Of a DNA stretch of 64,000 nucleotides, positions 7,211-17,800 are shown piece after piece. Position numbers and translations under genes: made by a program. The stretch comes from Prevotella sp. Its GTDB lineage: Bacteria; Bacteroidota; Bacteroidia; Bacteroidales; Bacteroidaceae. The DNA lies in assembly GCA_016291085.1 (NCBI GenBank), contig JAEEVW010000001.1:128094-192093 (forward strand), in the 5' to 3' direction. How positions within the stretch are numbered: position 1 is the stretch's first letter; every line of letters starts with the position of its first letter. Below the pieces are notes generated by a model, which was not told the origin of the DNA, ran no database searches, and worked only from the letters and a program-made list of their open reading frames with translations.

Positions 7211-9271
7211 CTATTTGATGATGGCCACCCAGCCACCACCACTACTCAAGTGGATGGGCAGGCGGTCTGAGGCACTTACCGCCTGTCGGATGTGCTGATA
7301 ATCGGTGGCCTCCTTGGTGGCGTTGATGCCGTCAGCGAAGATGTCGGCATGATGCTGTCCTGGGGCGAGGAACGACAGGTCGACGACGAGGTCGCGTGGT
7401 GTCCAGTCGGTCATGGCCGCCAGATACCAGGTGTCGCCTTTCCTGCGGGCTATGAGCGTGTATTCACCCAACTGTCCGTCGAGCGCTATGGTCTCGTCGA
7501 ACGTCGTGGGAATCTGTGCGATGAAATCGGTACACTCCTGGTTCTGCATATACTTCGTAGGACTGTCGGCCAGCATCTGCAGGGGTGCCTCGAAGGTGGT
7601 GTACATCGCCATCTGGTGCACGCGGGTGCCTTGACTCATGGGGTGGCCGTTGTTGCCGAAGAAACTGTCCCTCATGGCGTTCGACATGGCTCCTGGGGTA
7701 TAGTCCATGGGCCCTGCCAACATGCGCAGATAGGGTGCTGTGACATCATATCGGGGCTGGTTGTGCAGGGGGCCGTCACCCACACGCGGCTCCCACTTCG
7801 AGTTCTCCAAACCCTTCACACCCTCGAAATTGACGATGTTGGGATAGGCACGCTGTATGCCGAAAGGCTTCAGACCATGATAGTCGAGCAGCAGATGATG
7901 GCGTGCGGCACATGCGGCCAACTGGTAGGCAGAGGCGATGACCTGCTGGTCGTCGCGATCGAAGAAGTCCACCTTGAAACCCTTGATGCCCATGTCGGCA
8001 TAGTGTTTCATGACCATTGACCCCCCTCCGTCTCCCCCGAGGGGGAGTGACTTAAAGCCTCCCCTTGGGGAGGTTTGGTGGGGGTCACCAATCAAGTTGC
8101 GCCAGCTGGACCACAGGATGATGCCCACGCCTTTCTGTTGGCCATAGGCAATGAGTTGTGGCAGGTCTATCTCCTCATTCAGCTCACTCATCAGCGACTC
8201 CTTGCCGCTCCATCCTTCGTCAATGATGATGTATTCCAGATGGTTCTTGGCGGCAAAGTCGATATAGTACTGATAGGTCTTGGTGTTCATGCCCGAGGGG
8301 AAGTCGACTCCCGTAATGTTCGTGTTGTTCCACCAGTCCCACGCCACCTTGCCAGGACGAATCCACGACGTGTCGCTGATGCGGCAGGCTGGTGCCAGAC
8401 GCTGGGCCATATCACAATTCAGTATGTCGGCATCCTTTTCCGTAATCACCACAGCACGCCAAGGGAGTGCCTGACGACCGTCCAGTTTCGCGATGAAATC
8501 GGCTCTTTTTGTGGGCACCAGGTTCAGACGGTCGAAGCCGCCCACCTCCTGTTCAAGCGGGTAGGGGGCAAATACGGCTCTTAATTTATCACTTATCACT
8601 TCTCGTTGATCACTCCTAACGAGGAACATGCCTGGGTAGTTCTCCACGCCCGCATCCATCACGATGGCTCTCATGCCCTGTGGCAGACAAACAGCCAGTG
8701 GAGTGATGGCCAGCGAGTCGGCAAACATCTTCGAAAGGGGCTGCTCGTCGTAATACGACTCGAAGGAATAGCAGTACCGCTCGCCCCCGCGATTGTCGTT
8801 CACGTAGGGCACGAAGGCCTGATAGTCGGCATCGAAACAGTATTCCACCACTTCGTTCTTCACCACCGTCGGCTTCGTATGACCGCTGATGAGTCGATAG
8901 GCCGCACCGTCGTCGTAGGCACGCACCTCGATGGTCATCTTCTGGTTGGTATACATCATCAGCTGGCCGTAGTCGTCGCGAATGGTAGACTTGCGATAGA
9001 ACGGATTCTGGAAACTGTCCCTCACCTGTTTCTTCGCCACCTTGCCCACTTTCCCAAGGCTCAGCGTCTTATTGCCCTGCTGCAATTCGATGTTGATCTC
9101 AGAGGGCATCAACACCGTCCGTCCGTCATAGGCCACCGACCACTTGACGACGTCGTCCGTCGTTACCGTTACCTTCACCTTACCGTTAGGCGAACTGACT
9201 TCATAACGCCCTGCCGATGCCCCCACGGCCATCAGCAAGCACACCATACAAACCATTAGTAGTTTTTTCAT
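7211..9271 (-). CDS. Secreted GH97-family glycoside hydrolase with two repeat-derived insertions
   Basis: Predicted alpha-glycosidase of 686 residues with signal peptide MKKLLMVCMVCLLMAVGASA. The N-terminal beta-sandwich is followed by a (beta/alpha)8 barrel with WDWWNN, IIIDEGW and KVDFFDRDDQ (about residue 435). Retaining GH97 enzymes (alpha-galactosidase type) have the nucleophile Asp in this last strand; inverting SusB-type enzymes lack it. So the retaining type is favoured. Two segments look foreign: SDQREVISDKL, and the Gly/Pro-rich segment HQTSPRGGFKSLPLGGDGGG just before the catalytic strand. Both are encoded by repeat elements. It follows the MATE gene by 28 bp and probably shares its promoter. 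Confidence 0.88.
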   Translation of the reverse strand: MKKLLMVCMVCLLMAVGASAGRYEVSSPNGKVKVTVTTDDVVKWSVAYDGRTVLMPSEINIELQQGNKTLSLGKVGKVAKKQVRDSFQNPFYRKSTIRDDYGQLMMYTNQKMTIEVRAYDDGAAYRLISGHTKPTVVKNEVVEYCFDADYQAFVPYVNDNRGGERYCYSFESYYDEQPLSKMFADSLAITPLAVCLPQGMRAIVMDAGVENYPGMFLVRSDQREVISDKLRAVFAPYPLEQEVGGFDRLNLVPTKRADFIAKLDGRQALPWRAVVITEKDADILNCDMAQRLAPACRISDTSWIRPGKVAWDWWNNTNITGVDFPSGMNTKTYQYYIDFAAKNHLEYIIIDEGWSGKESLMSELNEEIDLPQLIAYGQQKGVGIILWSSWRNLIGDPHQTSPRGGFKSLPLGGDGGGSMVMKHYADMGIKGFKVDFFDRDDQQVIASAYQLAACAARHHLLLDYHGLKPFGIQRAYPNIVNFEGVKGLENSKWEPRVGDGPLHNQPRYDVTAPYLRMLAGPMDYTPGAMSNAMRDSFFGNNGHPMSQGTRVHQMAMYTTFEAPLQMLADSPTKYMQNQECTDFIAQIPTTFDETIALDGQLGEYTLIARRKGDTWYLAAMTDWTPRDLVVDLSFLAPGQHHADIFADGINATKEATDYQHIRQAVSASDRLPIHLSSGGGWVAIIK
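8018..8087. repeat. 70-bp palindromic element inserted in frame in the GH97 gene
   Basis: Ends TGACCCCC and GGGGGTCA are perfect inverted repeats. Inside are two hairpins, CTCCCCCGAGGGGGAG and CCTCCCCTTGGGGAGG. The element is translated as a Gly/Pro-rich segment that other GH97 proteins, as I remember them, do not have at this point. Confidence 0.75.
8581..8620 (-). repeat. GTGATAA-family array in frame in the GH97 gene
   Basis: On the minus strand GTGATCA, ACGAGAA, GTGATAA, GTGATAA follow one another. It is translated as DQREVISDKL, almost the same peptide as in the SpoIIE phosphatase insertion (DKREVISDKL). Confidence 0.75.
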
Positions 9272-9299
9272 TGTTGTTTTATGAATTGATGATAATTAA

Positions 9300-10640
9300 T
9301 TATCTGCTAACAAAACCTTTCTTGCGCCACTTTCCTGAGCGCCAGCGCTGCACAAGGATGACACCACGGATGTTCTCGTCGAGGGCAAAGCCAACCCACA
9401 TGCCGATGAGTCCATATCCGAGGGGGATGCCGATGACATAACTCACTCCTACGGCAACACTCCATTGGAAGATGATACCAACGACAAAAGGGTAGACCAC
9501 ATCGCCAGTGGCTCTCAATGTGCTGCCTGCAAAGATGTTGGACGTACGACCGACTTCCAGGAAGATATCGACAAAAAACACCCAGACGCCCATCTTGATG
9601 ATGTCCTCATTGTCGGTGAAGGCCTCGAGAATGCTTTCTCCTGCCAGAGCGAGAATGACAGAGCCGGTGAGCGTGATAATCATCGACCATCGGAAGAAGT
9701 AGTTGCCAAGGATGTAAGCTGCTTGATGGCGTTGCTGTCCTACGAGATGTCCGACGAGTATGTCGCCTCCCTGCGTGATGCTCAGACAGAACAGGTAGAC
9801 AAACATAATCATATTGTGGCAGTAGGTGCGTGCTGCCAGCGCTTCGTTGCTGATCTGGTTGATGAAATAGGTGATGACCACCTGCGAGAGGCAGTACGAT
9901 ATATTCTCGCTCATGGCAGGGATGCCGATATAGAAGAGGTTCCTGAGTTCCTGCCAAGGCATGGGTCGGAAATATCGCAGTGGGAAGCGGGGGATGTGTA
10001 CCTTGAAATGGATTGCGGCAAGCATCACCATCGCAACGGCACGACACGTGGCTGTGGAGATGGCAGCACCCTCGACACCCAGTTGCGGACAGCCCCAGTG
10101 TCCGAAGATGAGGGCGTAGTTGCCCATGATGTTAATAACGTTTACGATACCCGTCACCACCATCGGATAGACCACCTTGTCAGCACTGCGCAGCGAGGCT
10201 GAGAATGTCAGCGACAGCGCTTGGAAAAACGACAATGCCCCCGTCAGTCGCAGATACACTAGTCCGTCGCCCATCAGGTCAGGACGCAGGCCCATCACTT
10301 GTAACAGCTCTTCAGCAAAAAGATAGAGTAGGGCACTGACTACGACGCCAAGCACGAGGTTTACCGTCAGCGCTATGCCTACCACCTGCACCAAACGTTT
10401 CCTTAGTCCAGCCCCGATATACTGCGCACAGAGAATGGCTGCACCCATCGAGAAGAACTGATAGACGAGGAATACCAGCGAGATGAGCTGGTTGTCGAGT
10501 CCCACAGCAGCCACACTGTTGTCGCTATAGCGGCTCAGCATCACCGTATCGACGGCTCCCAGCATCATAACCAGAGCCATCTCAATGAGTACTGGGATGG
10601 TAAGCACTTTCAGCTGTCGTTTAAGGGATGTATCGGACAT
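9300..10640 (-). CDS. MATE-family multidrug/metabolite exporter
   Basis: Predicted cation-coupled antiporter in the inner membrane, about 446 residues and 12 hydrophobic segments, the usual MATE length. The paired halves are recognisable, as are typical motifs such as GAVDTVMLSRYSDNSVAAVGL near the N-terminus and TSNIFAGSTLRATGDVVYPF in the second half. The ATG at 10640 (MSDTSLKRQL) is preferred; another ATG at 10655 would lie only about a dozen bases from the predicted transcription start. It is first in a two-gene minus-strand operon with the GH97 gene. Substrate cannot be told. Confidence 0.9.
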   Translation of the reverse strand: MSDTSLKRQLKVLTIPVLIEMALVMMLGAVDTVMLSRYSDNSVAAVGLDNQLISLVFLVYQFFSMGAAILCAQYIGAGLRKRLVQVVGIALTVNLVLGVVVSALLYLFAEELLQVMGLRPDLMGDGLVYLRLTGALSFFQALSLTFSASLRSADKVVYPMVVTGIVNVINIMGNYALIFGHWGCPQLGVEGAAISTATCRAVAMVMLAAIHFKVHIPRFPLRYFRPMPWQELRNLFYIGIPAMSENISYCLSQVVITYFINQISNEALAARTYCHNMIMFVYLFCLSITQGGDILVGHLVGQQRHQAAYILGNYFFRWSMIITLTGSVILALAGESILEAFTDNEDIIKMGVWVFFVDIFLEVGRTSNIFAGSTLRATGDVVYPFVVGIIFQWSVAVGVSYVIGIPLGYGLIGMWVGFALDENIRGVILVQRWRSGKWRKKGFVSR

Positions 10641-10673
10641 AGCAATACCGATCAATTCTCTTTAATCTGGCTG

Positions 10674-10681
10674 CAAATTTA
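10674..10681 (-). promoter_or_regulatory. -7 box of the MATE-GH97 operon
   Basis: TAAATTTG on the minus strand, with a TTG near -33 that falls inside the loop of the hairpin at 10690-10714. Confidence 0.6.
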
Positions 10682-10689
10682 CGAAAAAT

Positions 10690-10714
10690 CCTCCGTATCG
10701 CAATGATACGGAGG
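10690..10714. promoter_or_regulatory. Perfect inverted repeat between divergent genes
   Basis: CCTCCGTATC and GATACGGAGG flank a 5-nt loop. The position between two divergent promoters, over the -33 region of the MATE promoter, suits an operator as well as a terminator. A short T-run follows on both strands. Confidence 0.5.
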
Positions 10715-10858
10715 AATCTTTTGTGATTTATTCAGAATCCGTGTTTTCGTAAGAGACATTCTTCTTTTTCCCGATTGTTGTTTCGTAAAAACGGTTAAAT
10801 TATCTCCTCTTTTTGTAGATTTTTGTTAATACATAAAGGTGTATTGCAAATTATTGTG

Positions 10859-10866
10859 TATATTTG
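10859..10866 (+). promoter_or_regulatory. -7 box of the surface-protein operon
   Basis: TATATTTG 65 bp before the ATG at 10931. No clean TTTG was found at -33. Confidence 0.5.
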
Positions 10867-10930
10867 CAGATGAGTCTATAATTTATTTGCCTAAAATACT
10901 ACAATATACTAATCAAAAAACAGAATTAAC

Positions 10931-13900
10931 ATGAAAAAGTTTCTATTCCTGATGCTTGCCGCGACTTTTATGTGGTGCGGCAGAGCGAACGCCCAGAAGG
11001 TATTATTGCCTTACGGTCAGAACACCCAGCAGCCCTGGACGGGCAAGTATTTCTTTGCAGAGAAAGATGCTGCCGGACCCACTGACGACTGGTTTGGCAA
11101 GAGTTTCGATGATTCGTCGTGGGGCACCGTCGAGGGCCCGATTAGCAGTGTAGCAGGTTCCATAGCCTATTACAATACTGTGTGGCAAGCTGAGTACGGC
11201 ACCTACTGGGTTCGCCGTCATTTCACCGTTGGCGACATCAGTCAGATTCGTGAGCTTTACTTCTATACCAGCCATGACGACGGGTGTGTAGCCTATTTGA
11301 ATGGCAAACTGATTTATGAGACAGGAAATGTTTACAGCCGTTCTGTCCTGCTCTCTGACGAGGTGCGCGGCTATCTGACAGAGGGTGACAACCTGCTGGC
11401 CATCCGCGTCAGCGACACCAATGGCTCGTATGCATACCTGGACTGTGGACTTTACGGTTACTCCCTGATCAACAGTACTTTCGACAACGGCAGTGGCTGG
11501 ACGGGCGCCTACGACCGTTACGGCTACGACGGCAACAACATGGGGTATCGTTACGGACAGACTTTCCGTTGCGAGCAGACCATCGAGAATGCCGCAACAG
11601 GACTTTATTGTCTGAGTGCAAACGCTTGCGGCATGGAATACTATAATGACCAGAAAACGGCTTTGGCTCACCAAAAAGACGAGTTGCCCGCCAAGTTGTT
11701 CGTTGGCACAGTCGAGAAAGCTATTCCGTCGGCCTTTACCGAGCCGTGGGATACAGATCTGGGCTACTGCTGGAATATCGATGGGAAGTTCGTGCCGTAT
11801 TATGTAGATCGCACACCATGGGCTTTCAAGCGTGCCATGTATCACTGCGAGCTGTGGACTTTTGCTCAGCCCGACGCGAACGGCAAGCTCACCGTGGGTA
11901 TCTATGGCAATGCCGCCAACGACATCTATCGCTGGGCAGCATGGGACAACCTGGACATCACCTACTATTCGGAAAGCGACGTCAACACGATGCTGGCCGA
12001 CATGATTATCGTGTTTACCGAGCTGAACGCCAAGCCTCAGAATGCAGAGGTGAAACAGCACGCTGCTGAGCTGATTGCCGCTGGCAAGGCCGCCACAGGA
12101 TATGAAGGCAAGGGTGCTGCGTTTGCCGACATCATGCAGTACGAGCCTATTGTCCGTAAGAGCATCAAGGCCTACGAAGCACTGAACGACACGCTTTCAG
12201 CCCTGAACACGAAACTGGCTGCAACGACCGCATTCACCTCGCCAGCCACGATTGCCGAGGCTACAGCGCTGAGCAACGAGGTGAAGAATGCCCACAGCAA
12301 TGGCAGCTACGACAACGATGATGTGGCTGCTGCCATCAATAAGATGAACAAGATGATAGAGCGTCTGGGCTATACCTACGTCGACATCACCGTGAATGTG
12401 CCTGGTGCGATGGGTGACTCTATCCTGAGCAAGGTGGAGAACTTCGTGGATGTTGTGAGCATCAAGCTGTCAGGAACACTGAACGATGCAGATATCAACA
12501 CGCTCCAGACGCGTTTGACACAGCTGAGGGAGATTGACATGACGGGCGTTAAGATGACCGTGATGCCAAACAATTTCTTCTATCAGCGTAAGCTGTTGGA
12601 AATCGTAAAGTTGCCAGTAGAGCTGACCACCATCGGAGAATATGCTTTCTATCAGTGCTACGGACTGACGCACATGGACTTCCCCGCTACGCTCACCACC
12701 ATCAAATCACATGGTTTCTCTGAATGCGACAACTTGCTGGAAGTCATTCTGCCAGAGGGACTCACCACGCTGGGAGACGCCGCTTTCTACTCTTGCGATA
12801 ACAACCTGTATGTGAAGCTGCCTTCAACGCTGACCGTCATTAACGGCTCAACCTTTGCTTATAACTACAAGCTTGCCCAAGTAGACTTTGCCGAAGGACT
12901 TACGCATATTTATGGCAGCGCATTCTATGATTGCTATGAATTGAACCACCTGAAGTTCCCCAATACCTTATATTATATAGGTGACAACTCATTTGCCTAT
13001 AACCATGCCTTGTCGGACCTGCAACTGAACGAGGGACTCTACCAGATTGCCGACAATGCCTTCTACGATTGCGACGCACTGACGGAGGTGACGCTGCCCA
13101 GTTCGCTGGTACGTGCAGACTATTCGCCGTTCGACTACTGCGACAATCTGATGAAGGTGACCTGTCTATCCATCGAGCCGCCATACATGGTCGACCAGAT
13201 TCCGTATGGCCTTGGCATGGAAGGCCGTGAGCTGTACGTTCCTGAACTGTCCATTAACGTCTATAAGCAGACTACGGGATGGGACAAGTTCCAAACCATC
13301 AAGCCGATTGACTATCTGCCCGAGAATATCGCTGTGGTCAGCAACCTCAAGCTTACCCTGCCGGAAACCATTCCTGCCGAGTATAAGCCCAACGTAACGT
13401 TGATACACGACCAAAAGGGCACCTCCTACTGGCAATACGGCAGCCTGACAGTCAATGGCGAGGGAACGCTGTCGATGTCGGACTTCTCGATGTTCTGGGA
13501 TCCCAACTATCAATACGACCAATACAACCGCGTACAGAATTACTGTTCGTTGGTGAACAATTCGCATCTGCGTGCCGATCAGGTATATATCGATTTGTAT
13601 AACCGCAACGACATCTGGACATTCCTCACGATGCCATTCGATGTGAAGCTGTCAGAGATTGAAACTTACAGCGAGGGTACCACGAACTGGATTGTCAGAA
13701 AGTATGACGGACAGAAGAGAGCTCAGGGCGAAGCCACTGAGACCTGGACGAAGCTGTCGGGCGACGATGTAATCAATGCTGGCGAAGGCTTTATCATTCA
13801 GGGAAGCCGATATATTGACAACAACAGGCAAGCCGGTAGCGGATTCCGCATGAAGGCCATCAACAACGCCAACAAGAACAACATCTTCAGAACGACAGAC

Positions 13901-14815
13901 ATCACCGTTGCCCTGAATGAGTATGAGAGCGAGTTTGCCCACAACCGCAGCTGGAACTTCATTGGCAACCCCTATCCCAGCTACTACGACACCCGTTTCA
14001 TGGACTTCGAGGCTCCCATCACCGTATGGAACATGCGCAACAGCACCTATACGGCCTACAGTCCCGCTGACGACGCCTATATCCTGTGCCCAGGTGAGGC
14101 ATTCTTCGTGCAGCGTCCCATTGCCAACGGCAACATCGTATTCAGCAAGGAAGGTCGTCAGACGGACCGCAATGCAAGAACCCTCGACGCTCAGGCAATA
14201 GGAAGAAGAGTTTCCGACAACCAGTCGGTTCGTACCATCATCAACCTGAGCATCACGAATGACAAGAGCACCGACCGTACCCGCGTCGTGCTGAACGGTC
14301 AGGCTACCATGCAGTATGAGCTCGACAAGGATGCCAGCAAGTTTGTGAGCACTGACCCGACAGTTCCTCAGATCTACACCATAGACAATGGCGTGAACTA
14401 CGCCATCAACGAACGTCCGGTGGCTGACGGCAACGTGATACTGGCTACCTACGCCGGAGCAGAAGATTTCTATACCATCACCCTTGACAATGACGTGGAA
14501 GGCTGCCAGGTGGCCCTGGAAGACAAGGCCGAAGGCAAGACCGTAGTACTGACGAAAGAGGCAGGCTACACCTTCTCGTCGAAGGCAGGAACATTTGCCG
14601 ACCGCTTTGTGCTCCACCTGACAGGCGGCACAACAGGCATCCAGACCATTGACAACGAGCAATCGACGATGAACAATGCTGTCTACGACCTGCAGGGGCG
14701 CAAACTGTCAACTGTCTTCGCAACGCCACACTCTCAAGGAGAGAACTCTCAACTGTCAACTGTCAAGAGAGGCATCTACATCAAGAATGGCAAGAAAATC
14801 ATTTTGAACAAATAA
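10931..14815 (+). CDS. Large secreted BspA-type leucine-rich-repeat protein with T9SS-like C-terminal tail
   Basis: 1294 residues with signal peptide MKKFLFLMLAATFMWCGRANA. The N-terminal ~180 residues are a beta-sandwich resembling carbohydrate-binding or galactose-binding modules (WVRRHF, YLNGKLIYETG). Residues about 557-753 are LRR_5 repeats of the BspA type (TTIGEYAFYQCYGL and similar). The end, VYDLQGRKL...RGIYIKNGKKIILNK, matches the short tails that resemble type IX secretion sorting domains. Between LQGRKL and RGIYIKNG lies a 24-residue segment encoded by a repeat array (14702-14770). A role in adhesion or polymer binding at the cell surface is inferred. It is followed after 11 bp by the next gene, so they probably share a transcript. 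Confidence 0.8.
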   Translation: MKKFLFLMLAATFMWCGRANAQKVLLPYGQNTQQPWTGKYFFAEKDAAGPTDDWFGKSFDDSSWGTVEGPISSVAGSIAYYNTVWQAEYGTYWVRRHFTVGDISQIRELYFYTSHDDGCVAYLNGKLIYETGNVYSRSVLLSDEVRGYLTEGDNLLAIRVSDTNGSYAYLDCGLYGYSLINSTFDNGSGWTGAYDRYGYDGNNMGYRYGQTFRCEQTIENAATGLYCLSANACGMEYYNDQKTALAHQKDELPAKLFVGTVEKAIPSAFTEPWDTDLGYCWNIDGKFVPYYVDRTPWAFKRAMYHCELWTFAQPDANGKLTVGIYGNAANDIYRWAAWDNLDITYYSESDVNTMLADMIIVFTELNAKPQNAEVKQHAAELIAAGKAATGYEGKGAAFADIMQYEPIVRKSIKAYEALNDTLSALNTKLAATTAFTSPATIAEATALSNEVKNAHSNGSYDNDDVAAAINKMNKMIERLGYTYVDITVNVPGAMGDSILSKVENFVDVVSIKLSGTLNDADINTLQTRLTQLREIDMTGVKMTVMPNNFFYQRKLLEIVKLPVELTTIGEYAFYQCYGLTHMDFPATLTTIKSHGFSECDNLLEVILPEGLTTLGDAAFYSCDNNLYVKLPSTLTVINGSTFAYNYKLAQVDFAEGLTHIYGSAFYDCYELNHLKFPNTLYYIGDNSFAYNHALSDLQLNEGLYQIADNAFYDCDALTEVTLPSSLVRADYSPFDYCDNLMKVTCLSIEPPYMVDQIPYGLGMEGRELYVPELSINVYKQTTGWDKFQTIKPIDYLPENIAVVSNLKLTLPETIPAEYKPNVTLIHDQKGTSYWQYGSLTVNGEGTLSMSDFSMFWDPNYQYDQYNRVQNYCSLVNNSHLRADQVYIDLYNRNDIWTFLTMPFDVKLSEIETYSEGTTNWIVRKYDGQKRAQGEATETWTKLSGDDVINAGEGFIIQGSRYIDNNRQAGSGFRMKAINNANKNNIFRTTDITVALNEYESEFAHNRSWNFIGNPYPSYYDTRFMDFEAPITVWNMRNSTYTAYSPADDAYILCPGEAFFVQRPIANGNIVFSKEGRQTDRNARTLDAQAIGRRVSDNQSVRTIINLSITNDKSTDRTRVVLNGQATMQYELDKDASKFVSTDPTVPQIYTIDNGVNYAINERPVADGNVILATYAGAEDFYTITLDNDVEGCQVALEDKAEGKTVVLTKEAGYTFSSKAGTFADRFVLHLTGGTTGIQTIDNEQSTMNNAVYDLQGRKLSTVFATPHSQGENSQLSTVKRGIYIKNGKKIILNK
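14702..14770 (+). repeat. CAACTGT arrays flanking a hairpin core inside a sorting tail
   Basis: CAACTGTCAACTGTC lies on the left side and again on the right. Between them is TTCGCAACGCCACACTCTC and the hairpin CTCTCAAGGAGAG. The same core, in opposite orientation and with altered loop bases, occurs at 37619-37660. Confidence 0.8.
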
Positions 14816-14826
14816 TCCATTAGAGT

Positions 14827-17800
14827 ATGAACAGACTATTAAGCATTGCGCTCGTATGTCTGCTACAAGTATCGTTGGCCGTTGCTTCCACGTTTAACCT
14901 GACCGTGGAAGTAACCCCCGACGGTGCGGCTTCACTCAACACCAGTGGTGGAACATACGAAGAAGGAAGCAACGTCTATCTGCGAACATACGCCCACACC
15001 GGCTTTGTGTTCAAGGGATGGTATGAGGGCGAGACCCTGCTCTCGTCGACGACGAGCTTCAACTACGCCATGCCGTCACACGACGTCACGGTGCAGGCAA
15101 GATATGAATACGACCCCACCGTGCCCGGCAACCCTGCGATGCCCGACACAACAACCTACTATTTGCTGACCGCTCAGGTTTCGCCGACAGGTGCCGGTTC
15201 GCTGAATACGACCAGCGGCAAGTATGCTGCGGGAGCCAAGGTCAACATGCGCGCATATGCCAATACGGGCTTCCAGTTCGTGGGCTGGCAAAATGAAGTG
15301 GGCGAAACGGTTTCGACGGCTACTTCGTTCAACTACACGATGCCGTATCACGATTCACAGCTGACCGCATTGTTCAACTACGACCCGACGGTACCTGCCA
15401 ATCCCGATTCTATGGCCACTCAATATAAGGTGACAGTAGCCTGCAAGCCCGTAGGGGGCGGTACGTTTAACACGACGAATGCTGTGGGAGCAGAAGGCAG
15501 CAATGTGCGCCTGTATGCCTATACCAACACGGGCTACCGGTTCCTGCGTTGGGAGAATGAACAAGGCGAGACGATATCAACGACGCAGAACTTCTATTAT
15601 GTCATTCCGCACGGCAACTCGAAGGTCTATGGCATTTTCGAGTACGACCCCGCGCTGCCTGGCAACCCAGGCAAGAACTATTGGAATAAGGAGTTGGGCG
15701 AGGTGATTGTCGACGACTTCACGCCAGGTGGCCTTAACAGTGCTGTCTCTGCCGTCATCAGTGGCAGCGACCGCAGTGAGGTGGCTATGATTACCGTAGC
15801 AGGCACGATGAACGACAACGACTTCGGCATAGCCAACAACTACACCAACTGTACGCTGCTCGACCTGAGCCGCGTGACGGGTGTGACAGAAGTGCCGTCG
15901 TACGCCTTCGACAACACGAATCTGGAAACCGTCTATCTGCCGGCAACCATCGAGAAGATTGGCTACAGGGCATTCTATAACTGCAAGCAACTGTCGTCAC
16001 TCATTGTTTATGCCATGACTCCGCCGACGCTTGACAGACAGGTTTTCACCAACGTCCCGGAAGGACTCGTGGTGTATGTTCCCGCTGCTGCCATCAGCCA
16101 GTATCAGGATGCTGACGGGTGGAAGGACTTTACCATTCTGCCCATTCAGGAGGATATCCGTAGCATCACCATTAACCTGCCGGAAGGCGTCAATGGTGCT
16201 GACTATGCGAAGATGTGGCTGGAACTGACCAACACGAAGAACGGTCAGCGCATGCACTATGTGATGACCGACCGCACGCAGTATACTTTTGCCAACATCA
16301 TCCGCAATACGTCGTGGAACATCGTGCTGCGCAATGAGCGGGGCGACGTCTTCGGACAAATAGACAATGTAGAGGTGAAGGACGAGGACGTCAGCGTCAC
16401 TTTTGCATCCCTGTCGAAGCCGCAGACGGTAGTCCTGACGGTGCTGACTGCTGACGGAAAGGACGTAACGGCACAGACGCAGATCTCGTGGATTGACCAA
16501 GAAGGCAACTACATGGCACAGGGAGCCACACTCGCCGGACTGCCTGCAGGCTATCAGGTGAACTACCGCGTGACGCTGTCGCAGCAATTGGCTATGGAAT
16601 ACGACACGCCAGAAACCACTGCATATACGTTTACGGACGGCAACAATGCTCCCGTCTGTCAGTTGCAAGCCATCAAGAAAGTGCAGATGGCAGGTAAGGT
16701 GAAAGATATGGCAACAGGACTTCCGTTAGACAATGCCGTTATCAGCGCGTCTCAGACCTTCGGCGGGAAGTACACCCAAACGCTGAGCACCAAGACCGAC
16801 AAGACCGGCCAGTACTCGATAGAGGTATCCAACGTGCCTACGTCATTGGCCATTGCTGCGACGGATTATGTCAGTAAGACCATCAATTGTGATTCGCTGA
16901 TGACGGGCAAGGATGTGATCTTGATGTCGGACGTGGCGCTGAGATCCATCACGGGTGCCATCATCAACCTGACCATCACGTTCAAGCCATGCGAGGGACA
17001 GAAGCACTGGTACGGCGACTATCAGAACGTGGACTACAAATTGGTGAACCAGACGAAGAATAAGACCATCAGCCAGTTCAACGTGCAGTATCCGCAGATT
17101 GTGTTGCTGGAAGAAGTCGACGATGGTGATGTGCTAAGCCTGACGGCCACCAGCCGTAACAATGCATTTATGCCCACGACGACGACAGCCACCATCAATG
17201 AACAGAAGGCGTTTGCAGAGATTGACTTGGTAGAGCTGGGTAAGATTCGCTCGACGTACCAGTCAACGGGTAATGCCTCCGTTGTAGGCTCGCTGTACGA
17301 CGCAGCAGGCAAGCTGTTGAAGACGTACGACTATGAGCAGTCGTCGCTGACCATCAGCAACCTGCCCGACGGCAGCTATTCACTGCTATCGATGGGCAGC
17401 AGCCGCCTGTTCAACAGCATCTACGACTTGGCACAGCTGGCGCAGACGGGACTGGTCGAAAACGTGGACTACGTGGTGAACAAAGCAACGGTAGAGAGCG
17501 GCAAGATTACGGCCATCGACTTGGAGACGGTTCCTACACTCGACGAGAGCAAGCTTTACTACACGGGCGACAACACGTCATTCACCGTGAACAAGCCAAG
17601 CCTCGTGGCAGGTAACTACCTCACCCTGACGGGGCGCATCGACTTCAAATCAGCCTATGCTACCAGCGTCAGCAACGTGCAGATGATTATCGACCTGCCT
17701 GAGTCGTGCGAATTTGTGGAGAACTCCGTCATGGTGGGCAACTCGACCAGCAGCTACACGCTCAGCGGCAACCGCATCACCATTCCGATGGTACGATACA

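Noticed and set aside
7211..9271. Frameshifted or chimeric GH97 gene
   Set aside because: The frame is continuous and all barrel motifs are in order; the odd segments are in-frame repeat insertions.
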